This document shows positions 32,701 to 46,750 of a stretch of DNA of 64,000 nt, piece after piece (within the stretch, counting starts at the first letter, position 1; each line of letters opens with the position of its first letter). The position numbers were made by a program, and so were the translations under genes. The notes beneath the pieces are model-generated. The model did not search any database, was not told where the DNA came from, and saw nothing but the letters and a program-made list of their open reading frames with translations. Location: NCBI GenBank assembly GCA_013400115.1, contig VXBP01007102.1, forward strand, positions 186,462 to 250,461, in the 5' to 3' direction. Origin of the DNA: Rhinopomastus cyanomelas. Lineage: Eukaryota; Chordata; Aves; Bucerotiformes; Rhinopomastidae.

Positions 32701-35700
32701 CAAACAATCTCCAGAAGATAGACATAAGCTCTACATAAACTTCAGCTTCACTATGGATTTTTCAGGGGGTGCTGGTGTAGGGCTGAATATCTGTGAGCAT
32801 CCATGGCAAGATTTCTCCACTTTGAAATACAAGTAACCGCTCTTTGAGAAATGTGTGCTCATAAAAAGAAGCATTAAAAAGGAAGAGCTGAAGGAGAACT
32901 AGGTCTTCTCATCTCCAAAGTATTTTCATACTTTGCTCACTATTTGGTTTTTCTTGCATTGTCAGGTATGTTGCTTTGTCTTCTGGGGCTTTATCCCTTG
33001 AGGCTGAGAACAGAGCAAGAGCTCAACTATCCAAAGACTCAGAACCACATCAAGAACTGAACCATATAGCTGGACTACATTTTGTTGTGAGGTTTATTCC
33101 TGACTGAACCAAAGGCAAAGAATATCCTGATATCAGTTTATGTAGAAAATGGAACCTCTGTCCATTGCTAATACAACAGCAGCGCTTTGCGTGCCGCTCT
33201 GTGTTTGTCCTGCCAGTGCCTAATCCTAAAGGGACATGAGGGACTTTGTTCTAATCTTGCTTCTCAGACAGTGCTCTCTCATCACTATAATTCAGAAGAC
33301 AAGGAGGAAAAGCTTGTATGAAATTATAGAAGCAAATGTGTTTGTTTAGAAATGGCACGTTGAAAAAATAAAGGGTAAAGAAGAGGCAGATGCAAAGGAT
33401 GTGTCAGATAAGAAAACTTCACAGCATTTCTAGAACAAGCGACATCAGCGCAAGCACTGGATATTCCCTGTCTCAGCGTCTCCAGAGGCTGCTCTGCTGT
33501 CCTGGTTTCAGAGATGCCACTAACAGCAAAAAACATGAGTCAGGGATGGAAAAAACCCAGAACAACTTCTGCGATCTCTTTCATCCATCAGAGAACATCC
33601 TTCAGCCACAAATATTAAGAAAACAAAACAAAACAAAACTTGAGTCAATAGCAAGGTGAGCTTTTCAGGAGCTTGATTTAATAAAACTGCTTCTGCCTCA
33701 CGAGAGCAAAAGTTCAAAGACTCTGCAGGGGTGGTACAAAGATCAGTGATTCAAGGCTGAATGTAAACTACACGTCCAGTTATGGACATTAGTCTGCTCA
33801 TTAACATATTTAAACTTTTAATTACATTTTACTAAATTACAGTGCTGAAGCATTCATCTTCCTGTTAAAGTCACAGGGTGCTGATAGCATTATTGAGCTT
33901 CATGTCATCCGTTTGTCTGCTGACAAGGAACACCACTGTATGCCATATAAATGTTCTAACTATGCTGGCATTCATAATGTGATTTTAAATGTATGCTGCT
34001 CTGAGGAAGAGGTTAGCGTGGGGTGAAAAGACAGTGTCCAATAAACACACACAAAAGGAAAAAAAAAACAGCAACCCACTAATACAACTGACACCTTAGT
34101 AGAGTCAGCTTGTTGATTATGTCTCTTCCAACTATTGAACTAAGCAATTTAATTATCTAAATTATCACTGATATGAGCAGCAAGCCAACCATATAAAAGA
34201 AAGATGGGACTTTCTTCCCTCCACTAATCAGCCCATGCAGTTGTATATCTTTGTTTGATGCTTTTAAAAGAAATCATCCAACAGCATCTCTGGAAGACAT
34301 GCATCTTCCCAGGCCTGATCCAAAGCCAATTGTAGGTAATGAAAAAAGGGCTATTAATTTCAGTGGGCATTATTTCAAAACCCATGTGAACAACAGCGCA
34401 GAAAATTCTCTGCGAACACCAGAATTGTTCCTGAGCTACTCTGTTCAACTACAACTGATCCAAAGTCTCTTGCTCCGCAGAATGCTGGATGGGGACGTTC
34501 ATGGCTACCCACCACTTGCTCCAAGTGCCAACAAGGCTGCAAGAGCTGCAACAAATTTTCTCTTCTTTACCAATATCACGTCTCAAGAGCAACTTCTACC
34601 CCAATCCCTAAAAACCCAATCAGATGCAGAGAGATGGCTAGCTTGAATGCTAGCCAAAGTGATCTGTCAGCTTCAGAGGAGATGAAATAGAGTGGTAGGG
34701 GAGATCAGCAGACCATTCAAACCCATCAATTTCTTTGCCTTAGCTGAACTCTATTACTGTCCTGAAGAATTTGGTGCTGGAACTACCAGGGTCCATGAGT
34801 GATTAATATTGCTGCAGCTGGAAATAAATTTGATTGGGCAAGAAATAAAGTCCATATTGAACAATTAGGGAGGGGAAAATAATAAACAGTTGTTTCCTCA
34901 GTGACAGGCATTTGACAGAAAGAGACAGGAATCAAATGGGAAAGCATATCATACAGTGGAGTGTCACCAAGAATCTTAAAGGGCCATAAAACATCTGCGA
35001 AGAGGGACTGGAATGACCTCAGCATGGCTTTTCCTGAATTCCCAGTGCTCTGCCTCGCAGCCCCAGAAACGTTCTTTTAAGCTCTGTGGTTTTGCCGGTG
35101 CGCGTGCAAGCAAACTTAAGAGAAGGACAGCAGTAGAGTGCAGCCACTTCTGACTGCTTCACCTGTGCTTGCACTGTGCATCCCTCAAACTGACCTCTGG
35201 AAACGCATCTACCACACGTGCTTTCAAAGCACCTCTTCCTGGTTGCCTGCAAATTGCTGCAATTCTAAAATATCCTAAGTACTAGATAAGACCTTTGCAA
35301 GGTATTTTTGCCTGCTGCAGCCACACAGTGTCTTGCAGGTTAAAACCTTGATGCGATACCCCCAAGTAAAACTGTTCAGTGAATTATCTCGAGGAAGTAA
35401 CTCCAGATTTAAATTGTGTTCTTGCACGTTAAGCTTAGAAACCTTCCTACTGGTTGGCTAAGAAAAGCCCAACCTAACCTGTGGCAAAAAGACTTTATGA
35501 TATAATTTCCCACATCCTACAGTCTGTGGTTAAGCTACTACCAAATCCACACCACCATCCCCACATTAACTTTATTAGCTCTCCTGTAAATAGGTCGCAC
35601 CTACATGGTGAGACTTGTAGTGTGCTGTGTCTGCATCGCGGTTCCCTGATGGGACAGGAGATCGTGTGCCCCATTCTGCAGTGCTCCAGCTGCTCTGCCT

Positions 35701-37565
35701 GTGAAAACAGATGCCACACAGTCACGCTCCAAACCTTTTAGACCTGGCCATATGGTTAAAGTAAGTCCGAAGTCCGTGCCCCAGACTGCAACTGTCTCTC
35801 AGTACCCTGACAGAACTTGCCAGGGACTGAGGACAAGCTACATACCTTGGCAGTGCAGAAAAAGCACATTCTCAAGAAAACCACATCCAGCAGTTCTTTG
35901 ACTTTCTTTGCCTCTTCCTATCTGGTGTGGGAAAACGATGCCTGAAGAGCAGGCATTAGTACCTGTAGTACTTGCACTGAAACCTTCTTTCCCCGGGTTT
36001 ATTTACTAACTGGCAAAAACAGGAAGAACTTTATGCTAAAAGCTTTCTCATAAAGTGGCTTTTCAGTGCTGCATTTTGTTTGAACCAACTTCTCTCTCTC
36101 TGTCTAATTTTTACTTACTAACCTTTGGAAAGCACTAGGCTGAACCTCTTTAGCATGGACTAGGCAATCAGGAACAGAACAGAAGACTGAGGGATCAGTT
36201 AACTTGTCATAATCTCATTTGGGAGTGATCCTCTCCTACACCCAAAATATCCCCAAATACACAATTTGAATCACATAGACTGGAAGTCATTTACTCAGCA
36301 CTTTAGTACCTACTCTGCCTCTGCAGTGACTCATCCTTTGGGGTGCAAACTAATCAAATGAAGAGGTTGGATACAGAACAATTTGTGAATGAGGATAGAC
36401 TTACCATAGGGGGAACACAACAGTCCAAACTACAGGACTCAGGAGCAGCTGCACAGCTCACCCACTCCAGTTATCACAGCATGGCTAAGTTAAGAAACAG
36501 TCCATGCTCTCTTGCCTACTCCTTTTAAACATTGAAAAGTCTCTCATGCTGTCACTGAAGCAGGGTTTGCTGCATATACACATTCTAGAACTAGAAGGTC
36601 CACCACTTGCATGTAATTCAAGGCACACGGGCTATTTACAGTAACAGATGACGTTATTCCCTGGGTTTAATCGGAAGAGGAGCCCAATTCATACATTTAC
36701 ATTAACAGCCACTGCTGCCTGCAGACATCCAAGTTAACGAGCAGTGGTATAAACTAGAAAAAGATCAAAATTATGTCTGTGGAGGAAGCAAACATTCAAG
36801 CAATAGTTTGCTGTGAAGTAGAAAGTCCTGAGACTTGGCCGAGTACTACCTGCTCAGATTGTCCGTACTGCGGTACATGCAGAGCACGCTGATTTATTGC
36901 AAGGGCACAGAACACCAGCCCTTTGTCCTAAGCCCTCTAACCTGTACAGGGAAAGTCCTACAAATCCCATTTCCTCTCCAGCAGAGGCAGAGCTGTTCCA
37001 GTACACGTAAAGTCTTAGGAAGAAGCCTTTAACATTGAGCCCCTTGAGGCTATTCAATATGAGAGCGCTCTACTCTTACAGGGCCCATTTCCTGCTTTTT
37101 ATATCCTCATGGAAGTTCTTCCAGCTCTTGAAATGAAACCTAATATTTTCTTTTTTAGTACAGTAGAGGATTATGTCAGTAAAAAGACCCATATGTCAAG
37201 GCTTTATATAGTTAGTGAGCAGAGCTGAAGCGAGGAATCAGGATGGGGTAAGAGCCTAAATTGGTTTGAAAAATAGGCAACATACTTTCTAACAAAGAGT
37301 CTCCTGGTGAACGCGTTTCCCAGAACTCCTACTGGGGCCAATGGAAGGAAGAATTGCCTTGAATTCCATGCCCTGTGCCTTGTGATAATGGCCTGGAGAA
37401 CCATTATCAGAACCCCTACAAGCTCCAGAAATGAGCTCATGCCAATTGTCTGTCAGAAAATTTCCCAGACTCAGGAAACTTGCGCTATGGAGGTGAACTA
37501 TTTCTCCACGTATTCCTACAAGATGATGGCCAGCTAATGTCATGGAAGTATGTTTAGAAATAACT
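29741..37565. other. presumed COL22A1 first intron, repeat-poor part
   Basis: Nearly 8 kb without any CR1, unlike the rest of the window. No exon is supported; a 131-codon open frame at 34251-34646 looks fortuitous. Low repeat load just upstream of the start-codon exon would fit retained regulatory sequence, but this is inference. Confidence 0.45.
33619..33641 (+). repeat. (AAAAC)n short tandem repeat
   Basis: About four AAAAC units lie in the presumed first intron. It has no visible relation to a mobile element. Confidence 0.75.
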
Positions 37566-37604
37566 ACATAGAATCATAGAATCATTAGGGACTGGAAGGG
37601 ACCT
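37566..37604 (-). mobile_element. very short CR1 3' tail
   Basis: About 39 nt: CATAGAATCATAGAATCATTAGGGACTGGAAGGGACCTC on the plus strand (shown in part by its octamers). It is too short for subfamily assignment beyond the young type. Confidence 0.75.
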
Positions 37605-37811
37605 CTCTGATTAAGAGATTTAATATTGCAAAGCTTTATGTGGTTTCCACGTTCTTGGCCTTTGTGATGACACCCAGAACTGTACTGGACCCCAGAACAC
37701 CTGAAAATTGAAACATTTGTGAAGAAAGGCCGTAAAAAACAAGACATGTACGTTGTTGAGCAGTGCAAATTGCAGGGTTACACTTCCAGCCTTGCCCCTT
37801 GACTCAGGTGA

Positions 37812-37896
37812 GGTAGCAACGTCGCAGTGGGGGTTGGAACTAGATGATCTTTAAGGTCCTTTCCAACTCAACTCATTCTATGATTCTGTGATTCCG
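37812..37896 (+). mobile_element. short CR1 3' tail
   Basis: GGGGGTTGGAACTAGATGATCTTTAAGGTCCTTTCC is followed by ATTCTATGATTCTGTGATTC at about 37877-37896. The orientation is opposite to the tail 200 nt to its left. Confidence 0.8.
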
Positions 37897-38835
37897 CACT
37901 TCTTATGGCATTGCAGAGCTTTGGCTGGAATTTATCTCTTTTAAGTAAAATAAAACAGAAAAAGAAATCCATATCCAGATTGATTTTCTCTCTTTCTAAG
38001 GAGAATGAGTAAAATAAATGAACTACTCACAGGAAGTGCTCATCTTCCCCCGATGCAATAAAGGGAGGCTAGACAACGAGCTAAGATTTAGATATTGATA
38101 TTTCAACATTTACTGAGACCTCAACAGATGTCTGTCTGGTCAAGGTGACACAAAAAGACAGCTGAAAGCAGCAATGACTAACAGATGGTATTGGTAATAA
38201 TAAGAAACTTCAGAGAGGGCAGAGGCAGAAGGTGAAAAGATTGAGTCTGAAGTCTTTGTCTCATGGGGAACAGAAGCAGCACATCTAGACTGCTGAACAG
38301 AAACCCGTATGCCCCCTTCCTGAGTGAGTAAACTGTCTTGGAAAAGCACATTTGTGTAGAAGGACCACAATATTCTAGGAAAATCAATGTATTTTTGAAC
38401 TTTTATGCTGGTTTACAAAAAAAGAACTTACGAGCATTTTGTGCAGGACTTGGTTGTTTCTGGGTGAATTGCAGTGGATACAGGAAATACAGCAATGGGG
38501 AATTCATAGACACTGCCTACAGGGTTCAACTTCAGTCTAATTTTTCTGTATCCATAAACTGCACTGGATGAAGTCAGCTCTGATGTTCAGCTGTCCTAAA
38601 TGCCAGTGGGTAATATTTTGCTCTCATTGACTCTGCAAGCAGACTTGGGAACCAGAAGATATGAGGATAGTCACCATCAGTAAAACAAAGGTTACAAAAA
38701 GACCCTGAGTCCTTTTCTACATAATTTTTGTTGCTAGATTTCATGCCCCACTAAGCAGCAAGAAGATGCTTTACTTTGCTTTACTTTACTTTCTGAAGCT
38801 AAGGAAAATGCCAAAGAAAACATTTTCTTCTATGG

Positions 38836-39202
38836 AGGCCTACAGGAAAGCTGAAGAGGGACTTTTAATGAGTGCATCTAGCAATAGGACAAGATGTGAT
38901 GAGGGAGCAGGTTGTCCAGAGATGTTGTGGCTGTTCCCTCTCTGGAAGTGTTCAAAGCCAGGTGGGATGGGGTTCTGGGCAGCCTGGTCTGGTGAGAGGC
39001 GTCCCTGCCCATAGCAGCAGTTTGGAACCAGATGAACTTTAAGCTGTCTTCCCTGGAGGTGTCCAAGGTTAGTCTGGATGAGCTGCTGAGTGGCATGATC
39101 TAGATGTTAGATGTTAGGATTACTGGGTTTATTTGGATTTAGGTTGGACTGGATGATCTTTCAGGTCTTTTCCAACCTTATCATTTCTGTGATACTGTGA
39201 TA
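38836..39202 (+). mobile_element. two joined CR1 3' fragments
   Basis: A first CR1 end (AGGCCTACAGGAAAGCTG to GGAACCAGATGAACTTTAAG, about 38836-39045) is followed without a spacer by a second one (CCCTGGAGGTGTCCAAGG to TTTCTGTGATACTGTGATA). Both point the same way. The first lacks its octamer tail, so the second may have inserted into it or a deletion fused them. Confidence 0.75.
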
Positions 39203-42200
39203 AACCCTTCTATCTGCTGCCAAAAAAAGATGATGGGATTGTGCTTGTTCTACTGTTTTGTCTCTGTTAGCAAGACTGAGGCCCTGCTGTTAGACAAAAA
39301 CAGGTGCTGTAACTCTTGTTTTCCATGAATACACCCCAGACCTAATTCAATGTATGAAAGTTTTCCATATTCATGTTGATGTGTTCAGGGAACACCTCTT
39401 ATTTATAGATTATTATAGACGAATGTAATTCTTATGTACAGATTGACCTCTTCACCAAAACAGACAAATAAGCATTAAACATGATAAACAAATAAACGTT
39501 AGCAACACTTTCCTGGTTCAGTCAAGAGAAAAAGAAACCAATCGAATTCTCCAATTCAACATAGCACCTCAGCTTTTTCTACTCTTTCCAAAAACTCTCT
39601 ACTCCAAAAACTCTTGTTGCTTACCAGTGGCAGCAAAAATGTTTCCAGGGAGAATTCAAACACAAGGTGATGCTGAATCCTCAGAGTAAGGAAAATCTAT
39701 GCCTTTGTTACAAGTGAGCAGTTAAGTACCTTGAGAAGTTCTCCACAAAACCCTGCTGGTAACTATAGCAACTGCATTAACTGTCATTTTACTAGAAAAT
39801 ATTATTTAAAGCTTCTTAAGAAAGTGTATTTTTCAGCCACTATTTACATACCTAACTTGGAGAACTTTTGATGCGATCCTGCTCTCCATTCAGCTCCTAC
39901 CCTTCTGCTTCCACTTGGCATGTATGGCATGTGAGTTGCTGGGGTGACTCCTAAATTCAGGCAAGGAATTTTCTCTCTAAAATTCAGCAGGCTTAAATCT
40001 AAACTGCTGAACTGTGGCTTTCATTTCCAGCAAACCACCATGCCAGGACAAATACTTACATCTCTCAGGCAAATCGGACATGTGAGGAGAATTGCACTCA
40101 AAGCAATAGCTGGTATTAAGTGCCAAAAACCTATAAAGCAGGATGGGAAAAGAAATAAACTTTAAGAAATCTACATTTTTACATCTGGAGAACTAGTTGC
40201 TGTGTCAGAATTCCAGTCGTGTTACCACCAGCAAGTACTCTAAAGTAACAAAACCTCAACAGTACTTGGGAAATGGAAGTTTTGGAGAGCTACTGTTGTT
40301 AACTCATCTGACACAAACTGTGGCTTTCCCAGCCTTTGTCTGTGTATGACTGGCAGCACACAGGGCAATATCCATCCTTGACACTTATCTCCTGAATGGA
40401 TTTTCCACCCCAATCCTGCAATACTGAGACCAGACAGAGCTGCTGGTTTCCTCTGTTCCAATCAGCCAGTACAGCAGAAGACTGCTGTGGACTCTACTTT
40501 CTGGTGCTCCTGCACCCTGACTGTGATTCTACAGCCTGAGAGAGAAGTACGCTATCGCTGCACGTGTGTTCTCTCCCTTGAGAAGACACCCCCGAGGTGC
40601 ACCCAATGGAGAGAAGCCTGAAAGCATAAAGCATCTGCATCAGTCTTGATGCAAACCTTCCACTTCTGAAGTCTGTGAACAAATGCTTGTTGGAGCAAAT
40701 TGCAAAGCACATCCATACCCACCCTGATGGCCCTCAAGCCTCACTGACAGTGGACTGCCTCTTGCTTTTCCACACCACTACATTAGTTTGACATATTGAT
40801 TCTGTTATTCCCATGTAGCAGCATGTCTATCCTGCCTGTGACTTGAGTAACTATGAAGAGTCCACCACGAAAAGCAAAACAAAGCCCACAAAAGTCTCCT
40901 TCATAGCATGCTATTAGATTTCTTCTAAAAGCTTTGGGTTTTTCACAAAAGCCCGTCCAATTCAGTTACATTCAGTTATACACACAGAAATGTCACTGAA
41001 CAGCCATGAGCTGGGGCTGTCCCCGCTTTTGCGTAATCTGCATGTGAAGCTTGTAAGGTTAAACATATTAAAAAACAAAAACCAAAGTTAAAAGCTATAG
41101 TACAGGTTTCAGTATTAAGACTTCTGGTGCTAGAACACCTTAAGCTAGAACAAAGCTGCAATTCAGTACAACAGAAACACCACTTCTTCATCACGTGTTG
41201 CTGTGATGTTATCACCAACATTATTCAACGTTCCAATACATTAAACCTTTATCACACATTGAAAATATTCACAAGTTGTCATCCTGTTCCTAATAACATC
41301 CTCGAGGCAAAAGATTTCTTCCACACATACCAGTGTTCAGGAGTGTCAGCTTTATGACTCCTGCCTATGAGTTATACCAGGAGGACTCAGTATCACTGGC
41401 AAAAATTCAAGAAAAGGAAAGTCAGGACAATGAACCAACTTCAAAGGAACACGAGTTATTGGAAAGATGATGCAAGCACGGGCCAAGTATCCAACCTCAA
41501 CATTTCTCAGTTTCAAAAGATTCCAAATAGCAGGAATCAATTATTGAAAGAGCAGCAAATCTCTGGTATCTCAGAGCCTGGATCCATCCCAATTTGCTGC
41601 TGAAACCCTACATATTAGTGTAAATCAAAAAGAAAAACTGAAAAAACCCCAGGAACAGAAAACCCACCAGCCCCAGTGGAATTACAGAAGTGAGCAGTAT
41701 GAATAAAGGCACACAGACCCTGATGCTGAGGCTGACCCACCTTTCTGAAAAGCTCCTAAAATAGGTATGTTACCAAAGCATTTAAATCCATTCAATGCTT
41801 ACTCGGAGTCTTGTACTTAATGAGAGACTTCTCTTCAACCACAAGTTATAAATAGGAGCGTAGCCTTTGCATAGTGTGAATCTCACAGCAAAGGGAACAT
41901 TTCTAGGGGAAATGCAAAGATTTAATCTAGGACTGGGTTACATTATCCTGTTTCTCACACCACGAAAAAGAATGAGAGGAGTGAGAAGTCCTTTTTGCAT
42001 CACGTGGCTCTCAGCCACATTAAGACCTACCTTATTCCTGAGCTCTGTCCTGTGGCAGAGAATGTCTGTCTTGCAGGCTACAGCCCTGCAAGTAAACAGG
42101 CAGGGACGGGCAGGATGTGGGCAGAACTTGGGATCTGCTTTACCCCTCCCAGGGACCAAAGTAGCCTCACAGCCACCACAAATACAGAGAGAAGGAAGGC

Positions 42201-44183
42201 ACAGCCACAAAAGACTATCACTGTGTTAATGCCTCCCAAGGTTACTGCTTGAATAAGGTCTGCACTCAGCTCCTGCCTGGCCCAAGTCAACATGTGGGTG
42301 CTGCTTAACACCCCTTTCATCTGCAGAGAAATACACCAGTCTCTGTGCTGGTCCCAGTATCATGTACTGGGGGATGCACTTGTATTTGCAGATCACAGAG
42401 TCACAGAATCATATCCATTTAATTCAGATTGCTGCTTGGCAGTCAGAGGTCAGTGGTTTCTGGTCTGATTTCAAGCATTTCCTAATGCATTCAAGAAAGG
42501 ATCTGACAGAAATGTTCTAGCTCACCTGCTTTTGCTGTACAGAACACTCTGCGTTTTTGTAAGCTTCATGGAACTTGTCACATACAATTTTTTTACAAAA
42601 ACCGTGATTTTAAGCTCACAGATTTTGATAATTATTGAAAGCATTTAAAAAGTTGTGTACTTCACATCCCTACTGAACTCATCACATCAGTGGAAGCCAA
42701 CACAGACACTTTTTATATACCACACCCTGAATTCTGCCTTTGCTAGCTCTGCTGAGTTAATAACACAGCTTGCAGAAGATCAATGTTCCAACAGTCCCAC
42801 TGGTATCCCAGCATACCTCTTAGCAGATTAAAGCACTCCATAATTTTTTATTGGAATGGCAGAATCTGTCCCTGACTAAAGACACAGTGATAGAAGCCTC
42901 AATAAACTGGGAGTAATTTTCCACTTAAGTCTGTACAACACCAAACACACTTCTGACATCTTAAATCACAGATAAGTGTCTGTAGTGACTGAGTCCTTCT
43001 TAGACTTCTTAGATTTATTCCCAGAAAGCATTAAACCTAAGGGAAGGGTTGCATTAATTTCCCTATTTCTATTTCCCATTCTGCTCAGACATTGTTTCAA
43101 CCACATCCCAAATAATCTATTTTTGCTATAAAAAGCATCAGTGTGAGCAAGGTCAGAGCCCTTTCCCCAAATGCAGTGAGAGAATAAAAGAACCTGGAGA
43201 CAGGGAGGACTGTGCCTTACTGAGTTGCATATAAAGCAGCCCCTGAGTAATCCCTCAGCTCCCATCCACTTATTTTTTAATACTATTAATATTATTAATA
43301 ATAATATATAAATATTAATAGTATTAATATTACATTAAAAGTTTAGGACTTGGATCCCACAGCCTACAGCATGAAAGCAGGCACTGAAAGAGAGATGCAC
43401 ACCACTATTTTTATCCATGGTCTCCAAAGGAAGCAACGTGCATTCTCAAATGTGCCTTAAAAACTCTCACTTCAGTGGAATCACTGAAGGCAGATTTGAG
43501 TCTTTCTTCTCCTTCAAGTGTCAGACTAACTCTTCTGTTTAATGAGTCATGGGCACTCTATTTGTCCCTTCTTCTTGTAGAAAATGCTAGCACAATCTTT
43601 GGAAAATTTGTCCCCGTTTCTAACATCTCACAACCCCCTTCTCCAGTTTTTGACTTTTAATTCCTGTTCTTTCCAACTCTTGTGGTACGTAACAAAGGAA
43701 CTTTATCCTCCAGGGGCTGAAGCTGATAGTCTTTTGTGATTCAGTCTGGCTTCTCCAAAAAGGCCAGGAGCTGAGAAGGATCATCACCAGGAAAAGGCAA
43801 GACTGCACAACCTTAGGATCGAAGGGCAGTGCTGCTTCACTGTTCATCCATTTAAAGGATAAACCAAGCCCAAGGGCCATCAAGATGTGTAAAATGACTG
43901 CACTTGGCAGCAGGCAACACACTTGAACCAGCAGCAATGCCCAAGGCATGAGCAGATAACAACTGACTTTTGAAAACCCAGTGAGATAACAGGGAATCAT
44001 GAGACCTAGTGCAAACCCCACAGGACCTCACCTGGTCCTCACTTACTGCTCAGGAGTCTGGGTGTTGCTTTTGGTGTTTTCACAGATCCCAGACAATGTA
44101 AGTTACCCAGCTGGAGGCTGCTTAATGAATAAACAACACATGTGGATTTGTACCCACAGAGTGGGACGAACAGAGACGTAGGT
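39203..44183. other. presumed first intron, unique sequence
   Basis: No mobile element was recognised. The AT-rich inverted repeat at 43277-43327 is the only structured element seen. Open frames at 41867-42229 and 43620-44021 show no domain or splice support. Confidence 0.45.
43277..43327. repeat. AT-rich inverted repeat, 17-bp arms
   Basis: The arm at 43277-43293 (core AATACTATTAATATT) is perfectly complementary to 43311-43327 across a 17-nt AT spacer. It can fold as a hairpin or cruciform. No gene or terminator function is implied in this context. Confidence 0.85.
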
Positions 44184-44300
44184 TACAGAATCACATAACT
44201 GTTGGAGTTGCAAGGAACCTCTAGAGATCATCTAGTCCAACCTTCCTGCTAAAGCAGGGCTGCCTAGAGCAAGTTGGTTGAATCTATTCCTTGAAATCTT
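44184..44300 (-). mobile_element. CR1 3' tail fragment, older type
   Basis: ACAGAATCACATAACTGTTGGAGTTGC, GATCATCTAGTCCAACC and AAAGCAGGGCTGCCTAGAGC mark a CR1 end of a different subfamily, with moderate divergence. Confidence 0.78.
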
Positions 44301-46532
44301 TTAGCCTGTGTAAGTCTCCTGAAGCAAGGTGTAACACAGAACTTCTGTGTCTGCAAGAGACATTTAAGATCAAATTCAACCATTAACCTCAGACCTTGCT
44401 TCCCCTGTTACAGCACCTTGGGGAATTTTGGCAGGGAAACAGTTCAAAGTCAGACTGCCCTGAAGAGTCACCCATGATTAACCCATGGTCACTCCTACAG
44501 GTTTCTCTATCCCGAGTGAGTATTTTCAAGTCCAAAATAAAATGCTTCCTCATCTGGTCTTTAAGATGCCATCACACCTCAATTCCATCTGGGTGCACTT
44601 CCCAGCATGTGTCCTTGATAAATTGAATTAGAAACTAGTCCTGGAAAAAAGAGGGTTATATTCAGGCCCTTCACTTGTCTTTAAAATGCCAGTTTTTCAC
44701 ACAGGGGGAACTGAAGGATCTGTTTTGCGTAAGGTGTCTGTGGCAGGGCAGGTATTAAGCTCAGTCCATCAGTCCAAGCCTTACACCAAAAGGAAAGTTC
44801 TTCTCTCCCTCATCACTTGTGCTAGGGCAAAGGGTGCCCTGTTTACCAGACATACCACTTGTGCTAAAGGAATTTACAGTCCAGCAGGCAGGATTTCATA
44901 AATCCCAGGTGATTTTACGGACCCATAAAAGATTCAAAGGGATTAATAGACTCCTCCTCACACTTCCATTCTTACAAGGGTATTTAAGAAGAAAAACTCT
45001 ATCAGCTTCAGTGCCATCCAATAGAGCATCGTGTCACAGAAGAGAGAAGGGATTAGCACTTACCATCAGATCAGGCAAAGAAGCTAGCTAAACAATAAGA
45101 GCTGCTAATGAGGCAGAAAAGCTGCATGCACAACAGCATGGATCCTCCCACCTAGGCGTGGATCAAAAGTATTCCTAGTTATCCGAAAGACTTCATAGAT
45201 AAAGGGCAATTTTTGCACACAGCGTGGGACTGACAGTGGAAAAATTCATGCTCTCTCTTTTAATGACAAATTAAATTAATAAACAGTATTCCATTTATAA
45301 CCAGAAAAAGTGAAACGATCGTTTACATAAGCATGTGTTTCACAGACTTGTCACCATGTTCCAGCAATTATTTGTGCTGTCTTGTTTTACTGTAAGAGAA
45401 ACACTGTCTGCATGTCAGCATCATGCTAGATTGGCAAAAGGGGCAACTAAATCAACCCAAGGGGTCCTGTTCCCCAAGGGCAGTGCAATCACTCCTGCTG
45501 GACCCTGGACGAGAGGCCGAAGAGCTTTCTTCTGTGCAGTCCAAGAGCCTCAAATTGTCTGTATCATCTATACATAATGGAGCACATGGCATTGTCACAC
45601 CATGTATCTCCTGAAAGATCCTAAATCTGACACCCGGGATAAAAACTGTCACTTCACCCTGCTAATTTATGGAAAGAGAGATGCCACTACACGTTGGCCA
45701 ACAGCCATGGGGCCCTCCAGCCTGTCTGTGGGGAATACAGTCCTGCTAGGTATCTCTCTGCTGAGCAACACTCTGAGGCCTTATGGAAATTACGGGGATT
45801 GATCTGACCAAATAGTCAGATTTAGAGGAGTTGTCTATATCTGAGTAAACCACCTACCAACCCTTTATAACCCATGGAGAGGAACATGTACTTCTAGAGG
45901 GGCAATACATTTCAAACAGATCAAATTAATCATTCTGCAAAGCCTCCTTCTTCACCAGGTCTAAAGGCAGCAAGGGATGTCTGGCTGGGTGGGGCAGCCT
46001 CCAACAGTCTCCAAAACTACCTGAGGCGACCCATCATGACATTGTGGGTGGAAAGGTTTTGTCTTCAGACACAGTCAGCCTCTCTGCCAGAGGTAAACAG
46101 ACTCAGGAGGGTTAAATGACACACAAAAGTGTGGCACAGTCATGCCTCAGGGCTGTACCCATCCATGCCTCATACCATGGCAATTATTTAAGAGAATTCA
46201 GCCCACGATGTGATGAATCTTCAGGTCATTAACAAATAGAAGGACAAAGGCATGCAGCTAAGGGAAGAAGTGATGCTGGTTAACAAAACTGTTCCTGCTC
46301 ATTTCTGGTGGTTTTTAACTTGTTTTGGTTTGATTTTTTTTTCATTTATGAATCTTGAAGACCTACAATGCTGCCAGCAGCTCCTCCAACTATGGGAACA
46401 AAGACCCCAAAATTCAGTGTACTTGTGAGCGTTGCCTGTAGCTTCGTCAGCTGGTTAGAACCTGCCTTACGGGTTATTACCTTCAAAAATAGTCTCTGTG
46501 ACAGTGACAAGGAGCAAAACTACAAACATGGA
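44301..46532. other. presumed first intron, unique sequence
   Basis: Nothing recognised between two CR1 tails. Confidence 0.45.
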
Positions 46533-46750
46533 AACTGAAGGAAGAATAAAAGTTCTTCACTGAGAGAGTCATTGGCCACTGGAATGGCCTGCCCAGGGAG
46601 GTGGTGGAGTCGCCATCCCTGGAGCTGTTCAAGACAGGATTGGACGTGGCACTTGGTGCCATGGTCTAGCCTTGAGCTCTGTGGTAACGGGTTGGACTTG
46701 ATGATCTATGAGGTCTCTTCTGACCTTGGTAATACTGTGATACTGTGAAA
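46533..46750 (+). mobile_element. CR1 3' fragment
   Basis: TTCTTCACTGAGAGAGTCATTGG, CTGCCCAGGGAGGTGGTGGAG, GGTTGGACTTGATGATCTATGAGG and a diverged octamer end AATACTGTGATACTGTG form the last ~220 nt of a CR1. Confidence 0.82.

Noticed and set aside
34251..34646. 131-codon open frame, plus strand
   Set aside because: No family resemblance, no flanking splice sites of note. Taken as chance.
42393..42412. Possible CR1 octamer tail (CACAGAGTCACAGAATCAT)
   Set aside because: Too short, and the following sequence does not match a CR1 3' UTR.
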